Assembly (NCBI GenBank): GCA_014338405.1
Contig: JTDE01001503.1
Span: forward strand, 1 to 64,000
Source of the DNA: Paragonimus skrjabini miyazakii
Taxonomy: Eukaryota; Platyhelminthes; Trematoda; Plagiorchiida; Troglotrematidae
Direction of reading: 5' to 3'
DNA length: 64,000 nt
The notes under the pieces are model-generated. The model ran no database searches. It was not told the origin of the DNA and saw only the letters and a list, made by a program, of their open reading frames with translations. Position numbers and translations under genes: made by a program. Shown one piece after another: positions 50,563 to 62,146 of this stretch. Every line of letters starts with the position of its first letter. Position 1 is the stretch's first letter.

Positions 50563-51460
50563 TGTAGTATAACAAACAGTCTCCTTTGTAAATAGTATAC
50601 TACTCACAAGTGACATTAAGAAACTAATGGGCAAGCCTCAACGCCAGGAAGACGATGGACATGAAGCGACTATCGGAATAGTGTATACACACTATGGGGG
50701 TAGTTCCACCATGGCGAATGACAACTTACTGCTACCCGAGGTGTGTGAATGCTCGTCAGTCGTACAAACGGGTGTACGTGTTCATTGTCCCATATTTCAA
50801 CATAACCTGTACGGGTATTCGTGTAATAAACAACTTTGCAGACCAAGGGACTTTTGCCGCCACAGCAATTGGTGCGTGACGAGCGCAGCCGTTTGAAGAT
50901 GGAGACGTTGGGATGTTCCAGTGGAACTTCGTGGACGTGGCCGAAGTGGTCGGAATCAAGGCCGACCGTGAGAAGCTGGCTGCCCTGCGGACACTGGTGA
51001 AGGGCAGGGCGAAGGTGGTGTTAAGCGCAGCATGAAGAGGCTCTACGAAGATGGAGTGGGTCGCTGCGAAGAAGGCGCTAGTGGCTGCGCTTGACAGCCT
51101 GGCCCACCGCCAGAAGGTCATGCGGCGGTTTAAGACGGCCAGGCCTGGACAAGAAGCGGATCCATCCGTGTTCGCTGCCATTCTGCAAAGTTTGTAACAC
51201 GTACTCCGTACAGGTTACGTTGAAATATGGGACCATGAACACGTACACTCGTTTGCACGGCTGACGAGCATTCACACGCTTTGGGTAGCAGTACGTTGTC
51301 ATTCACCCTAGTAGCACTTCCCCCGATAGTGTGTACACGCCATTCCGATAGTCGCTTCATGTCCATCGTCTTCCTGTCGTTGAGGCTTGCTCATTGGTTT
51401 CTGAATGTCGCTTATGAGTAATATACTATTGATAAACGAGACTGCCTGTTATAAACCTAC
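50563..51460. mobile_element. Rearranged Ty3/gypsy element: LTR, gag fragment, inverted LTR
   Basis: Two arms in opposite orientation (about 50563-50841 and 51183-51460) are diverged copies of one LTR-like sequence. The left copy seems to run on to about 50870, where TGGTGCGTGACGAG could be a tRNA primer-binding site. Between the arms lies a GC-rich stretch with a gag fragment, so unlike its surroundings that it must have come from elsewhere. The right arm is joined in mid-gag and lacks the LTR end. This is a rearranged or recombined copy, not a DNA transposon, though the outline mimics terminal inverted repeats. A third LTR copy is in the BEL/Pao element. Confidence 0.55.
50892..51182 (+). 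pseudogene. Ty3/gypsy gag (capsid) fragment
   Basis: One frame of about 97 codons has a single internal stop at 51033-51035. The peptide fits a retrotransposon capsid: a Phe-x-x-Gly-Asp start with a Trp (FEDGDVGMFQWNFVDVAEVV), a leucine-rich hydrophobic stretch then Gly-x-Ala (LAALRTLVKGRAKVV), and a later segment (RRFKTARPGQEADPSVFAAI) like the Arg/Phe-rich region of CsRn1-type elements known from flukes. Base composition is well above the GC of the flanks. No nucleocapsid, protease or RT follows; the gag is cut by the inverted LTR. Confidence 0.55.
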
Positions 51461-51464
51461 TGAG

Positions 51465-52500
51465 TCATGGAATAATACACACTCAGATCGAAACGCGGGG
51501 GAGAGTAGAATTGGAAGGTCTATTCAAGTGTTCCATAGAAGGTTAGTGGTTCAACATATACACACATATCACACACAAGAGAAAGATTTTCATTTTTGGT
51601 TTCAGTTTTTACCAAACTGTACTGTGACCTGTACCGTAGTCAGTGTGACGGTTGTTGAGTCTGATAATCCGTCAACGTGCCCTCGGTAAATCGTCAACAA
51701 GTGGGCGATAACTATGTGAAGCTTAGATAAGTTATGTCTTTTCTGCATCTCGCATTTGGGGAAAAACAGTCTTTAGGTTAAACTCTCCCCTTCTTCCAGG
51801 AATATAGATGCAGGTGACTTGTCACCCCCGTCATTTCTCAACATTTTAAATTTCCTTCATCGTGAATGTTTTCTTTGATGACGACATCAGAGACACGTTT
51901 TACTTGTTATTTTATCCACAGCAAACTGTCTTAATATAAATTAACGTTGATTTTTTTTTCTAGTCTTCTCCGCTTGGATGTTTCCTTTCGTGGATGATTA
52001 ATTTTATTTCCAAAATTTAGAAATTTTATGTTAGCTTACTGTTTCGTTTATCATCCCGAAATGATTGTACATCCGCTACCTCTGTTTTTTTCATCGTTGT
52101 ACTTTATACGGGATACGCCATGCATGAATGGGACCACAGTTGCACAACTGTCTTTTACAGTAAATGTGGGTCATTTGATATTCACATTCGAAGTAGAACA
52201 TCACCGATCTGTATGTTCATCTAATACTGATTATCATTGAAAGATGTATAAGAGAACAAATATTTTCTGTTTAGCCTAACCTTCTCATTGAACAACACTT
52301 GCAGTGTTTTACACTTCACAAAACAGCAATCAATGGGAACAAACTTTTACTTAAGTTCCCAACATTTTCGCAGAGTAATCAATTGGAGTAGACCACACTG
52401 AATTCTGGCTTTTGTTTGATAATCTTTTGTATTAGAGTATGGCACAGGCAATTGTTTAACTTGTGAATATAGCTTTAGATAAGACCTTAATTAAAAGCAT
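51465..52500. other. No gene seen
   Basis: Short plus-strand frames (51405-51689, which begins in the LTR arm, and 52028-52240) have no motif. Confidence 0.5.
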
Positions 52501-52502
52501 CT

Positions 52503-52605
52503 GAGTTGTGGTTGGACTCAAACGGGTAACAGAAACAGTACGTTTACATACGGTACGCATTCTATCAGCTGAGCTACAAATCCAAACCGGGAGATCACAA
52601 ATATG
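52503..52605 (-). mobile_element. tRNA-like SINE copy
   Basis: On the minus strand it reads TTTGTAGCTCAGCTGATAGA (a close match to the tRNA D-arm and A box) and, about 40 bp later, TTACCCGTTTGAGTCCAACC (B-box position). It is related to the copy at 30247. The acceptor-stem halves do not pair, so a functional tRNA is unlikely. Confidence 0.5.
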
Positions 52606-52650
52606 TCAATTGGAATTAATTACTGATGAGTAGTAGGGGATTTTGATTTT

Positions 52651-52960
52651 CACATAGATTGAACATCACCCACAATTGATCGCAGCTGTCGCATTCCCAT
52701 AGACTTTCAGTCGGCCCCTTTCGCAAACAAGCACTAGACTCGAGTTTCGTTCTTATTAGAGCTCGTCAGTGGGGCATATCCTTGCCACTGCCGGGACTAG
52801 AACCACGGCCACGCTGTTCATGACGCAATCGTGTTTACCACTGACGAGTTTTAATGAGAGCGAAACTCGAGTCTAGTGCTTGTTTTCGAAAGGATCCGAC
52901 TGGAAAGTCTATGGAAATGCGACAGTTGCGATCAATTGTAGGTGATGTTCAATTTATATG
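52651..52960. mobile_element. Fold-back MITE with tRNA-like core
   Basis: Arms of about 120 bp (52651-52773 and 52840-52960) are diverged inverted copies. Matching blocks are TTGAACATCACC, AATTGATCGCA, CCATAGACTTT, CAAGCACTAGACTCGAGTTT and CTCGTCAGTGG. On the minus strand the core between them reads tRNA-like, with CTCGTCAGTGGTAAACACG resembling an A box and GTGGTTCTAGTCCCGGC resembling a B box (GGTTCTAGTCC). No cloverleaf tRNA can be drawn with confidence. The same family occurs at 44695-45005 and 41145-41245. Confidence 0.6.
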
Positions 52961-53379
52961 GAACCAATTACTTGTTGTCTTTTAAGCGCTGGAAGATGGC
53001 CACGAATTCGATTAATGAAGTCTGGACACCACTCACACTTCATCTTTTGTAATCAGTTAATCTTTTATGCTGTTCCCTTCAAAAATGTGTCAGATCTGAG
53101 TTCCGCTCTTTTTGAATATCATCAATGCAGTTCCTTGCTATAATCGAGATTTGAACCTATCGTTTATCAAACCGTAATTTCAACTTAACAAATCCCACTA
53201 GTGAGTACATCTAAAGAATTTAACGGGATAAATATTTTATCGTCACTCGATACGATTCAGCACTTTGCGTGTAACATTCAGGCGCTTGTGTACACCAAGT
53301 TGACTGACCAATGTGAGGTAACAACCGGTATCATTCCATGGAAAAGAAAGAAGTAGCCGTTAACCTCACTTATAAGTCA

Positions 53380-54150
53380 AGTGATCTTCACGTTCGTGTT
53401 AGTTATCGACCGATCGGCTTACCGAGCCTTTAAGTCCGAATCTCTATTAAGCTTCCTCAAGCGACCTATTTTAAAACATTTTTCACGTCAGCTCCAGCTC
53501 ATCAACGTAGGTCAGCACGGATTTCTGTCAAACAGTTCTCCAGTAACTAGTTTGCCCATACGACCGGACTAGAGCTTCACCCGTAAAGTGATGAGTTTCT
53601 GATTCGATAACTCATTCAGACTAACATTATCTGATGAGACTAGTTATGAACAAAAGTGATCATTGACTGTAGGTTTAACGATGAACATCACGGGGTGTCA
53701 TAGCACCACTGTACTTCTCATTAGGGAAATCTCAACGGGCTCCAGAAAACTCGGAGGCTATTGTCGTCAGTGTTGCTAAGGGGTTACACTGTATTTCACA
53801 CGGCCACTTCTATGTAAGCAGGTACATTTTACACTCATGATGCCGGTCACCACTAGATAACTTGATTTTTCAGTGAAGGAATTGTTGGGTTAGAACTAGC
53901 TCTCACATCCCTATCTTCCCACCCATATAAAGCAGTGTGTTCGGAGCGTCAATTCCAAGAGCAACGCTGTTTTTAACTTCTACTGATCATTACCGAAGGA
54001 AAAACTCCAGTCAGTAGTCTCCATGCTGACGATCTGAAACCCAGGTACCTCAGTGACCTCAGCACGTTTCGAGATTACTTCAGTGCAGTGAAACGAGGAC
54101 AAGTTAGGGACTGTCTTCTTACTAACGACGACAGGTTTCTCTTATAGATG
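53380..54150 (+). mobile_element. CR1-like LINE remnant (RT fragments)
   Basis: RT motifs remain in order: SYRPIGLPSL (consensus N-Y-R-P-I-S-L) near 53400, INVGQHGFLSNSSPVTSL (Q-H-G-F-L...S...T-L) at about 53502-53556, and SLHADDLK (catalytic Ala-Asp-Asp) near 54020. Spacing fits an RT in which several hundred bases have decayed. Confidence 0.5.
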
Positions 54151-54159
54151 AATCGTTAA

Positions 54160-55870
54160 GCTAAGTTCCAGGGTACACTGCACAAAAGCAATATACTTTA
54201 TCAGGGTGTGTCCCAAATCGATCTAGAATTCGTTTGTTATCTCACCACCATACTTATCACACATCTATTTTTTTTTAAATAAAGAATTCATGATGCTACT
54301 AATTAAACTACTACTCAAACACACTTCTGTGTAATGAAAGAAAACAGTTTTAAAATTATCATAAACATTCCGATTGTCATAATAACATAATTGAAACAAA
54401 ATGTATGCTATTAATTGCGACAAAAACTTAAATAAGTTTTCGGACTGGTATATGTGAGCCTTACTTCAAGCTTTTTATGATTTACCATTTATAGAAAGGT
54501 TATGAAATCCTAATCCCCTCTTATTTTCTCTTCTCGGATTATACGACAAGGAAAATGATATTTGCTGATGCAAATCATTAAAGATATCGTAACAAGACCC
54601 TTAGTCTTTGTTAGACAATATATTCATCGTTATATGATGGCAGCAAATCAGAATAGACAATGTTTTGAAATATTCCTTCTAGTATACAATTTAAGAAAAT
54701 ATTCAACTCTTACTGGCTTAGTAGAAGCCGTTTTACATTAATGCTCTCTATTATAGTTTGGCTTCTGTGTCCATATCGCATAAAACTCTTTGCCACATCA
54801 ATATTTCCATTGCTGTCATTCAGGTTAACTTGTGCACGCGTTTCACAAGAAGGAAAATCATACAGAGGACTTTTATTGTCAGCTTTGCAACTGTGTATCT
54901 GATACTGAAGGGCCATATCACTTAAAAAGTAACTACGGAAAATAGTTGATTTTCAGCTTTTCTCCTAAATGACTCAAGTGGTATTTTTCACCATGTTATG
55001 GTAGACTGGTAGTCGATGAACTTTATACTACCTGAAGAATTGTACAATATCACGGCACTGTGATAACATAAGCAGCCAAAATAAAAAAAGAGAATATTCT
55101 GAGTAGAAAAATAAAACATAAAGTATGGGAAGCTTAAACAGCGAAATCGACTTGTTGTATATTTGCACACAGTACTAATAAACATCAATGTGTTGTATAG
55201 GATGATGAAAAGCCTTAGACAGACAATAAATAATGAATATTATTTAATGAGCTGCCGCGACTGGAGTCTGTTGTTATTCTGGTTCATTTGTAGTGCACAA
55301 ACTTTGTTTTTTATAGTTACCATCAAATAATTAAGACTTAGTCATACGCGAGTGAAGTTAAAGGTGTATATGTAATGAATCAGTCATGCTTAGCGTGAAC
55401 TCCACAGTGTAGTGAACAGCATGTTCAAATTACGAGAAAGGAGACCGGAATTATACTCCTGGTCCGTATAAGCTATACGTGTTGAGTATGAGCTAAATGA
55501 ATCTTGTACACATAACTCAGGTCTAACGATTCTGCTATATTTCGACTTATGAAGGTTATGAATGCTACACCCAATTTCAAATACTGTCCGATTTGTTACC
55601 CTTAAAATCCCAACACATTCGGTTTCAAGTGGTCTTCAGTTTATTTCAACTTTCTTCTCTCAAATACATCTCTAAGAAATCACGCATGTAGACATTCTGA
55701 TCCATCTTGGTTAGGTTTATTTGAGTCGGTTGACGGATTCTCACAGTTGGTTGAGTGAAACTTTCGTGTTGTGACCTACTCTGTTTATTTGCTTCCTTCA
55801 GCGCATTCTGATCACATGAATGAGGAAATTTAATGCGGATTATCTTGAATTGTATGATAACTGACTAAAA
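54160..55870. other. No supported gene
   Basis: A minus-strand frame at 54916-54710 has protein-like composition (SCETRAQVNLNDSNGNIDVA). Another at 55188-54988 contains a 69-nt exon-like stretch with a strong acceptor (TATTTTTCTACTCAG). Neither can be tied to a transcript. Confidence 0.35.
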
Positions 55871-55875
55871 TCAGA

Positions 55876-55965
55876 CTGTTCAAACACATGTGTTCAAAAG
55901 CATTTCAGTTATATTTTGTTTGAATCAACAACTTAAAATTAGAAATCAATATCGCCACTAATTGA
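55876..55965. repeat. Diverged dispersed repeat (copy 1)
   Basis: This block matches 57144-57230 in the same orientation: TTCAAACACATG against CTCAAACATATG, TCAAAAGCATTTCAGTTAT against TCAAAATCATTCCAGTCAT, then AACAACTTAAAATTAGAAATCA against AGCAACTTCGAATTGAAAATCA. No coding potential; family unknown. Confidence 0.4.
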
Positions 55966-55999
55966 AGACCTTCAGCTATTCCAAATCTGAAGCACAAAT

Positions 56000-58620
56000 T
56001 TACAAAATAACTTACTCGTCTTATACAGGGGCTAAATATAAGGACTGACTAACTTGTGAACTAGCAAAAACTGCGAACAGTTGGTGTTGTTCTTACATTT
56101 TCACTCTCTTACTGGTGTCATTACTACAGAGCATCTCAAGAAAAAATACATTACGCGATCCTAAATAGTGCAATCAAAATTCGGCGTTAGCACTTTCCCC
56201 ATCCTTCCAAGTTTGATAGCACTACTGGATGAGATGGCGTTATCAGGGAGATATCGGTATTGTATGCAAAATCGGCTTAAGCGTTGTTAGCTACAGGTGT
56301 GAGTGTGTCAGAAACGGACACTTGACTCGGAACTGCAATACGTAAGATGTGTGTTTGTACACAGGATACATGTTTCATTTTTGTAGACAGATCTAGTGAA
56401 CAGTGAATTTGGAATCGGTCACCCACGCATGATTTCTTTAGATTGGGTTGTTGAGCGTTGCTCAGCCAACCAAATGCAAAGTATGGATAAGTCTTGTAAC
56501 GGACCACACACATTACGACAATACAAAATCCAAACATGAGTGACCCAGATTTGTGTTCATCGTTCGATATTTGTTGTGTGCTAGCAGGACAGGCACAAAC
56601 TTTTGATACCTCATCCGAATGGAAAAGCAACATCTAACCGTGATCACTCATTCTTTTCACTCATGGCCTGAGGTGATATCTTTAGCGCGTTCTTCTGATC
56701 TGTCCGTCTATGGGGCGCGCAAATACCAATGACTGGGAGAAATCTTCCTCACTCCATACGCGATAGTAACTCATTTTCAATGAGCCGCCTGGCATGAAAC
56801 TTTTGTGGTTCGTCCGAATAGTCCATCTAATGATGTTATGGACAAGGTTGGTCTGCAAGTACACCTCTGATTTGCTTATCGCGGTGCCTATAAAGCGGAG
56901 CGTCAACATTAAAGAGGTCTGACCTAATAACTAGTAAATCCTCACGCAGTGTAGCGTTACTAATAGAAAGGTGACACCACCAGTGAGTAGTGAGGCAAGG
57001 CTGCAGAAGGCATAGACATTTCGGTCAGAGGAGGTTTTCACGTTTGAAGACATAATTGAGTGAAAACAGGTAGAAGTATTAGGTTATTAAGCATAAGTGT
57101 AGTCAAGGGCTATCGTGGATTGTTTGACAAATGGATAGACTCAAGTTGCTCAAACATATGCAGTCAAAATCATTCCAGTCATCTTCTCTTTAAACCAGCA
57201 ACTTCGAATTGAAAATCAGCATCATCGCGTTATCATCAACAGTACCGTGTATAACTGTTCAGGAAAGCTAAACAACAAAACTTTTTAAAAAAACACAGCT
57301 TTCTTCAATTATGGCAAGAATTACAATCATGGAGGCAGTATTTCAGTTGATATTCTAATTTTGGCCCACAGAAACGAACAGGCTATTAGATAACGAAAGC
57401 AAGGCACGTTAACGTATGTATGTGTTAAACACAAACGTCAAATGTGCAAGTATGACGTAGTGTAAAAACTCAGAATGGCAAACAATGAGAACCATCAGAA
57501 TAAACTTTGGTTGCGATTTCAAACATGTGCCACAAAAAAAATTAATCCTCGTACACATGAAAGTTGAATATCGGCATTTATAAGCAGAAAATCCAGAAAC
57601 CTCATTAAAAATTTCAAATCATATTCAGGAAAACTTTGTAAATAACCAAGAAACAGTTAAGCCAATGGGAAGGAATGTAGACACACGAAAGTGCCATCAC
57701 ATTTGAGATAGTGACAGATATTCTTACACCTTACGTAAAACTTTAGCCGGATTTTAATATCCACCAAAAGCAAGCCTTTAGACCAATTAAACTTAGATAG
57801 ACATTTTGAACTACTGTTGATAAAGACTGTATGAAAGTGTTCATCCTTCTCGAAGAACAGTCATCTAACTGCACCTTGGATCACCATAATAGTAACTTGA
57901 ACACACCATGTAGACATCGTGGTCTGGAACGGCGACATGAATAGTTCAGTCGGTGATTACAAAATCTCTAGATTGAACCAAGATGAAATGATTATTGATA
58001 ATGCGATATCAAATAGCAAACGAGTATAGTTAGCCGTAAGTAGACAACTTGTCTGAAGGCGACAAAGCAATGACAAACAAAACCAACAATATGGCAATTG
58101 GAAGTGATGGATGTCTTACTACTCATTCAGAACAACACGATTAGTCTTATGATCTTGGAAGAGAAGCTTGGCTTTAATAATTAACATCTTAAGTTACAAG
58201 TTGTCAGATTTTTCCGTCTGACTTGCTATCAGGAAAAAAGTGAAGAGCATATCATTGTCAATTTCGCTAGAACACCTGGTTAAAATGTGTCAAAAGGAAG
58301 AACACGCAACATTCGAAGTTTCACTTCGGGTATTTTCCAGGGTCACTTTCCAACGCCTGATATGAATTAAGACAACTCAGTAATTTATTGGGCAAAGTTG
58401 TCTAATAATCGGACGCCCATTATCTTTTTGAACATGACTTTCTTGCATGTTTAGTTTATCTGACTAACAAGTTTTGAGTTAGAGATATTTTCGTTTCGGA
58501 TAGCTTTAAACAAAGGCCACTATTCTCTGCGTGTACATCAAGACACACCGCCATGGGTCTTGTTGTCAGGACACAGCATCACTAGATAAAGGTGACACTG
58601 CATGAGAATATCGTGGGCTG
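56000..58620. other. No supported gene
   Basis: A minus-strand frame at 56633-56277 has a short hydrophobic run (LMFGFCIVVMCVV) and several Cys. The frame at 56909-56682 has a protein-like middle part. Either might be an exon of the putative upstream gene, but no splice sites confirm them. The rest is empty. Confidence 0.3.
57144..57230. repeat. Diverged dispersed repeat (copy 2)
   Basis: Partner of 55876-55965, about 1.27 kb away. Flanks diverge on both sides, so it is a short dispersed repeat and not a long duplication. Confidence 0.4.
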
Positions 58621-58624
58621 AACA

Positions 58625-58807
58625 GTGATATACTCCATATGGTATATATGTGACAGTTCGGTAGGGAAGCTCAATACAAGTCGTGTGAGCATCGGGTCAT
58701 TAATGGACGCCGCCTCGTATTTTTGTGAATTTGTAAGGTCTTTCGGTTTGACACAAGTCGTGAATACGCGTGTTAGTCAATCTGCAGCTCATATTCAATT
58801 ATCTTAA
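58625..58807 (+). mobile_element. Possible LINE endonuclease fragment
   Basis: The 60-residue frame contains YFCEFVRSFGLTQVVNTRVS, close to the F-x-x-F...G-L-x-Q-V-V-x-x-P-T-R segment of CR1-like LINE endonucleases. Catalytic residues upstream were not found. It is antisense to the mucin genes. Confidence 0.35.
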
Positions 58808-59064
58808 TAACCATTTCAGTTATCACCAATATATGCCTTCAGGTCAAAACATACAAATAAGTTTTCCTACGGTAGTTCATTGTTCCAATGCCAACTAGAT
58901 ATTATTTTTGAATGTTGAGCTCAGCTTTCTGAGAACCTGATCAGAAAATAACTCATCATTAGTAAACGGTGTTAGGATTTTATTTTTTTTCGTTCAGCAA
59001 TAAATACAACAATAATAATTTAATAACAGCTTCTTCGTTCAATGGTGATTTCAAAGTACATTTG

Positions 59065-59164
59065 NNNNNNNNNNNNNNNNNNNNNNNNNNNNNNNNNNNN
59101 NNNNNNNNNNNNNNNNNNNNNNNNNNNNNNNNNNNNNNNNNNNNNNNNNNNNNNNNNNNNNNNN
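59065..59164. other. Assembly gap (100 N)
   Basis: A run of exactly 100 N, the usual placeholder for a scaffold gap of unknown size. Order across it is inferred by scaffolding. Frames that seem to cross it are meaningless. Confidence 0.97.
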
Positions 59165-61830
59165 ATGCACTCCAGCTATTCTCTGAATGCACCAAGTCTT
59201 ATCTTTGTTTTACGTGAAATTCAACGGCTGCACCGAACAAGATCGCAAAATCGTGTCTGAACCGCCTGCAAAAATCACAGCAGTTAACGGAACAGTTTTC
59301 TTGCAACCGAATCGCCGAAACACACGCGTTGTCTGAGCTGCCAATCTATAATATTTTCTGTTTAAAATATCTGGATATCTTGAGATGTCCCAAGGGTACT
59401 AGGCGGGTTTCAGCATCCAACAGGGTGGCACAACTAGTGTGCACATAGGTATGCTGAGAGACACAAGGATTGGTTGGCTTTTGCAGAGTTAGAGGACACG
59501 GTTCCGTCAGGTGCAGAGAGTAAACCAAATTAGCTTGCCTGGACTCAATTATGTGGGACATCTTAAACTGGTGCAGTGACCTATTGTTCGTGTTACGTTC
59601 TTTCCTCATCGTTGACCTGTTATTCTTCCAACTGGTGATATCAGTGTGTACGTCATCTCGAAGTGTGTGTCCTGGATACTTAATCCGAGTCCGACCTGCG
59701 TGACGTTGCTGGATGTGAACAGTGCAACCACAGAAGCTGAAGTGAGAATTTCAATATGTGACTCATGCCAGGAGTTTGGTCGGAAGCAGGCTGAATGTTT
59801 TTTGGATTTTCCGAAAGTAAGCGGAATCTTTCGAGGTAGTTTGGGGTCCAACTTACTGATTCTATTTGGGCTAGCAACTCAGTTCAGATTTAATACAAAT
59901 AAATTAACTGTACATGGGTTTCACAAAACTCGGTTATATTCCCTAATAAGTATGTTTACTAGTAGGTGATAATACATAACGTACATAAGGTACCGTGCAT
60001 GATTCCAAAATGTATATCTGATAAAGACAGAATGAGAATTAAACGACCTAAAGTTGACTACTGAAGCGTCTGCAATTTTAGTTACCGTACAGAGTTGACA
60101 TATTAAGACAAAATTATCCCGCAGTGTTGATACATTGCTACGCTAAAGATGAGAGTTTATATAACTCATCATATTGCCATGACATCATCCTACTAACCTA
60201 CTTGGTGTGTAGAACATCGGTGAGTGTAACCCAATTGAAAGTATTGACCACAAATAAACTCTAGTGACGTTTTTAAAAATATCACACTTATCCTTCAAAT
60301 AATATTCTCAACCATATAAATGTTTTTGAAGTTATACAATAGCAATAGGGTTTAAAAGGTTTGTATTTGGATGCGTGCGTTTTAATTCATCAAACTAGCC
60401 AAACAATCATTGGATCAGCTTACTGAATTGCAACTACTAGTCGGAAAGTGAAATAGCAAATGGATAATTTTCTTCCTCTCAAAAGTTTGAACAAAATAGT
60501 TAGAACGTAAAATGAAAGATGGACATATTTCGTACAGATTCATTAGTACCAAACTTATAATAACATGAATCGCATCTGTTCTGAACAAAAAACGGTATAC
60601 TAACGAATATACAACGTGGAAAACACCACTGAAATTAAAAGTCGAATAGAGTGATATCTGCTACTTTGTTTACTGTGGCGTTTAACTGATGACTATAAAG
60701 CTCCTAACCTGTGTGTATTGTCAACAACGGCCTTTCGAAGACATAAAACTGGATCATATCTTGGGCTTACCTTCGTGGTAACAGACCCGTGTGTCAGAGC
60801 GCTGGTTTAAATCAACATTTTAACCCCGTTTAGGTGAAAATATCGGACACAATCTGGTAGGTGGTATTTTTTATTAGTCAGTTCGTTAGACATCTCCAAT
60901 TTTCTAACCAAAATGACGTATGTGAATGTCAAACGTAACCTGGGGGTTGATGATATGAAGATGCCACCTAATTTGAAGATGAAAAGACTAAAGTCTAAAT
61001 GATAAGTTCCACTAACGAACTAACATGCGAACCTATGTTTCGTAGAGGGTTAGCTAATGTCCGCCAGAGTCCCAAGACACAAGACAATAGATTATCTTTA
61101 TGGGTTCGTTGAAGCAAACCACAGTATGTTGCCTTATCCAACTAACATTCTAAGAAACATTTTATCGCCGTACAGGGAAAATATCATCTTTCGTTTTCTT
61201 GCTGTAACAACCACGGGAACTTCCTTAGTATTGACATCAACAAGTTTTTTTCATATTGCTTACTAAACGAGAGTTAATGGCAGATACACTTGAAACATTA
61301 CGCCGAACATACCAACATTCCGACGATATAAATGAACAGTGGATAATCCATTGCAACGTCTCAATAATTGTTACTCTAACCTAAAGTTTACGAGTGAAAT
61401 TAAAAATAACACTTGTCAGCCATTTTTAGAAACACTCATACGTTGCTAGAACGACGGCTTTATTAGAAGTGACGTTTGTAGGAAATCCACGTACTCATTG
61501 CAATCGAACTGCATATGTTTGCTCAGACCCAGAAACTATCGAAGGCAATTGACCTGTCGGTTACAACTTGCACTGTGTTCACCAGCGTTTGCACAACTAC
61601 TGGACAAGCTATAAAGTTGGAGCTGAGAGATGTTTGATATCTAGTGCGAAGGATAATTTTCCCAGATGAGTGCAGAAATTTGTATTAACGAGGAACAGCA
61701 ATGTAGCTGAACAATACAAACAACCAGCGTGACCACTGATCAGGTTATCAATCCAGTCTGTGCATTCAAAATTCTACTGCGTCATTCTAATCTGAGTTCC
61801 CTGTAGTTTGCTAAAGAGGTCATAATTACT
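59165..61830. other. No gene seen
   Basis: Two overlapping frames at 59606-59969 on opposite strands show no domain. The rest is AT-rich and stop-dense. Confidence 0.45.
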
Positions 61831-61833
61831 CAC

Positions 61834-61888
61834 ATGCGATTGTTCATACATCTCACTGATTACTAGCTTATGTCCCTTGTTGCTGGTC
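61834..61888 (-). CDS. Short exon with strong splice sites, unidentified gene
   Basis: This 55-nt candidate exon has one of the best acceptors in the window (AATTCTTTTTTATTTCAG) and a consensus donor GTGAGT (61833-61828). It enters in phase 2 and leaves in phase 0. It encodes TSNKGHKLVISEMYEQSH after the split codon, which matches no family I know. Splice strength and phase agreement with exon 62146-62091 are the whole evidence. The downstream partner was not found. Confidence 0.4.
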
Positions 61889-62090
61889 CTGAAATAAAAA
61901 AGAATTCTTGTACTTATAAATCTACTGCTGATGAGTCACTACAAAATATGGTTAAATACAACCTTTCCTGTTCTGAATGTTGTTGTTGACAATCATGGAA
62001 AGCATTACAGCGGATTTCGGGTAAAAATAACCGAATGGGTTTAAATGGCCACGTGTAGTTAGACACATACTAGAAGTATAATTAACATAC

Positions 62091-62146
62091 CTCTTGATCG
62101 TAAAATCTACACGGCTTCGTGAACAGGATTTTGTGATCATCCTTCT
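62091..62146 (-). CDS. Short exon of an unidentified minus-strand gene
   Basis: This 56-nt candidate exon runs from an acceptor TATACAGTATAACAG to a strong donor AAGAG then GTATGT (62090-62085). Read from phase 0 it encodes RRMITKSCSRSRVDFTIKR and leaves in phase 2. The next candidate exon downstream enters in phase 2, so the two join in frame. The Cys followed by VDFTIKR loosely recalls the strand before the SEA cleavage site, but this is too short to assign. Very short exons are common in trematode secreted-protein genes. Confidence 0.35.

Noticed and set aside
50185..50634. A continuous 149-codon minus-strand frame as a single gene.
   Set aside because: Its first part lies inside the LTR arm. 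Only the 50538-50370 part has SEA-like pattern and splice phases, so it is listed as an exon candidate instead.
56277..56633. A minus-strand frame with a hydrophobic run as the C-terminus of a membrane protein.
   Set aside because: The hydrophobic run is only about 13 residues and no splice acceptor in a compatible phase could be tied to another exon.
58969..59260. Frames crossing the N run.
   Set aside because: They are created by reading through an assembly gap of unknown length.
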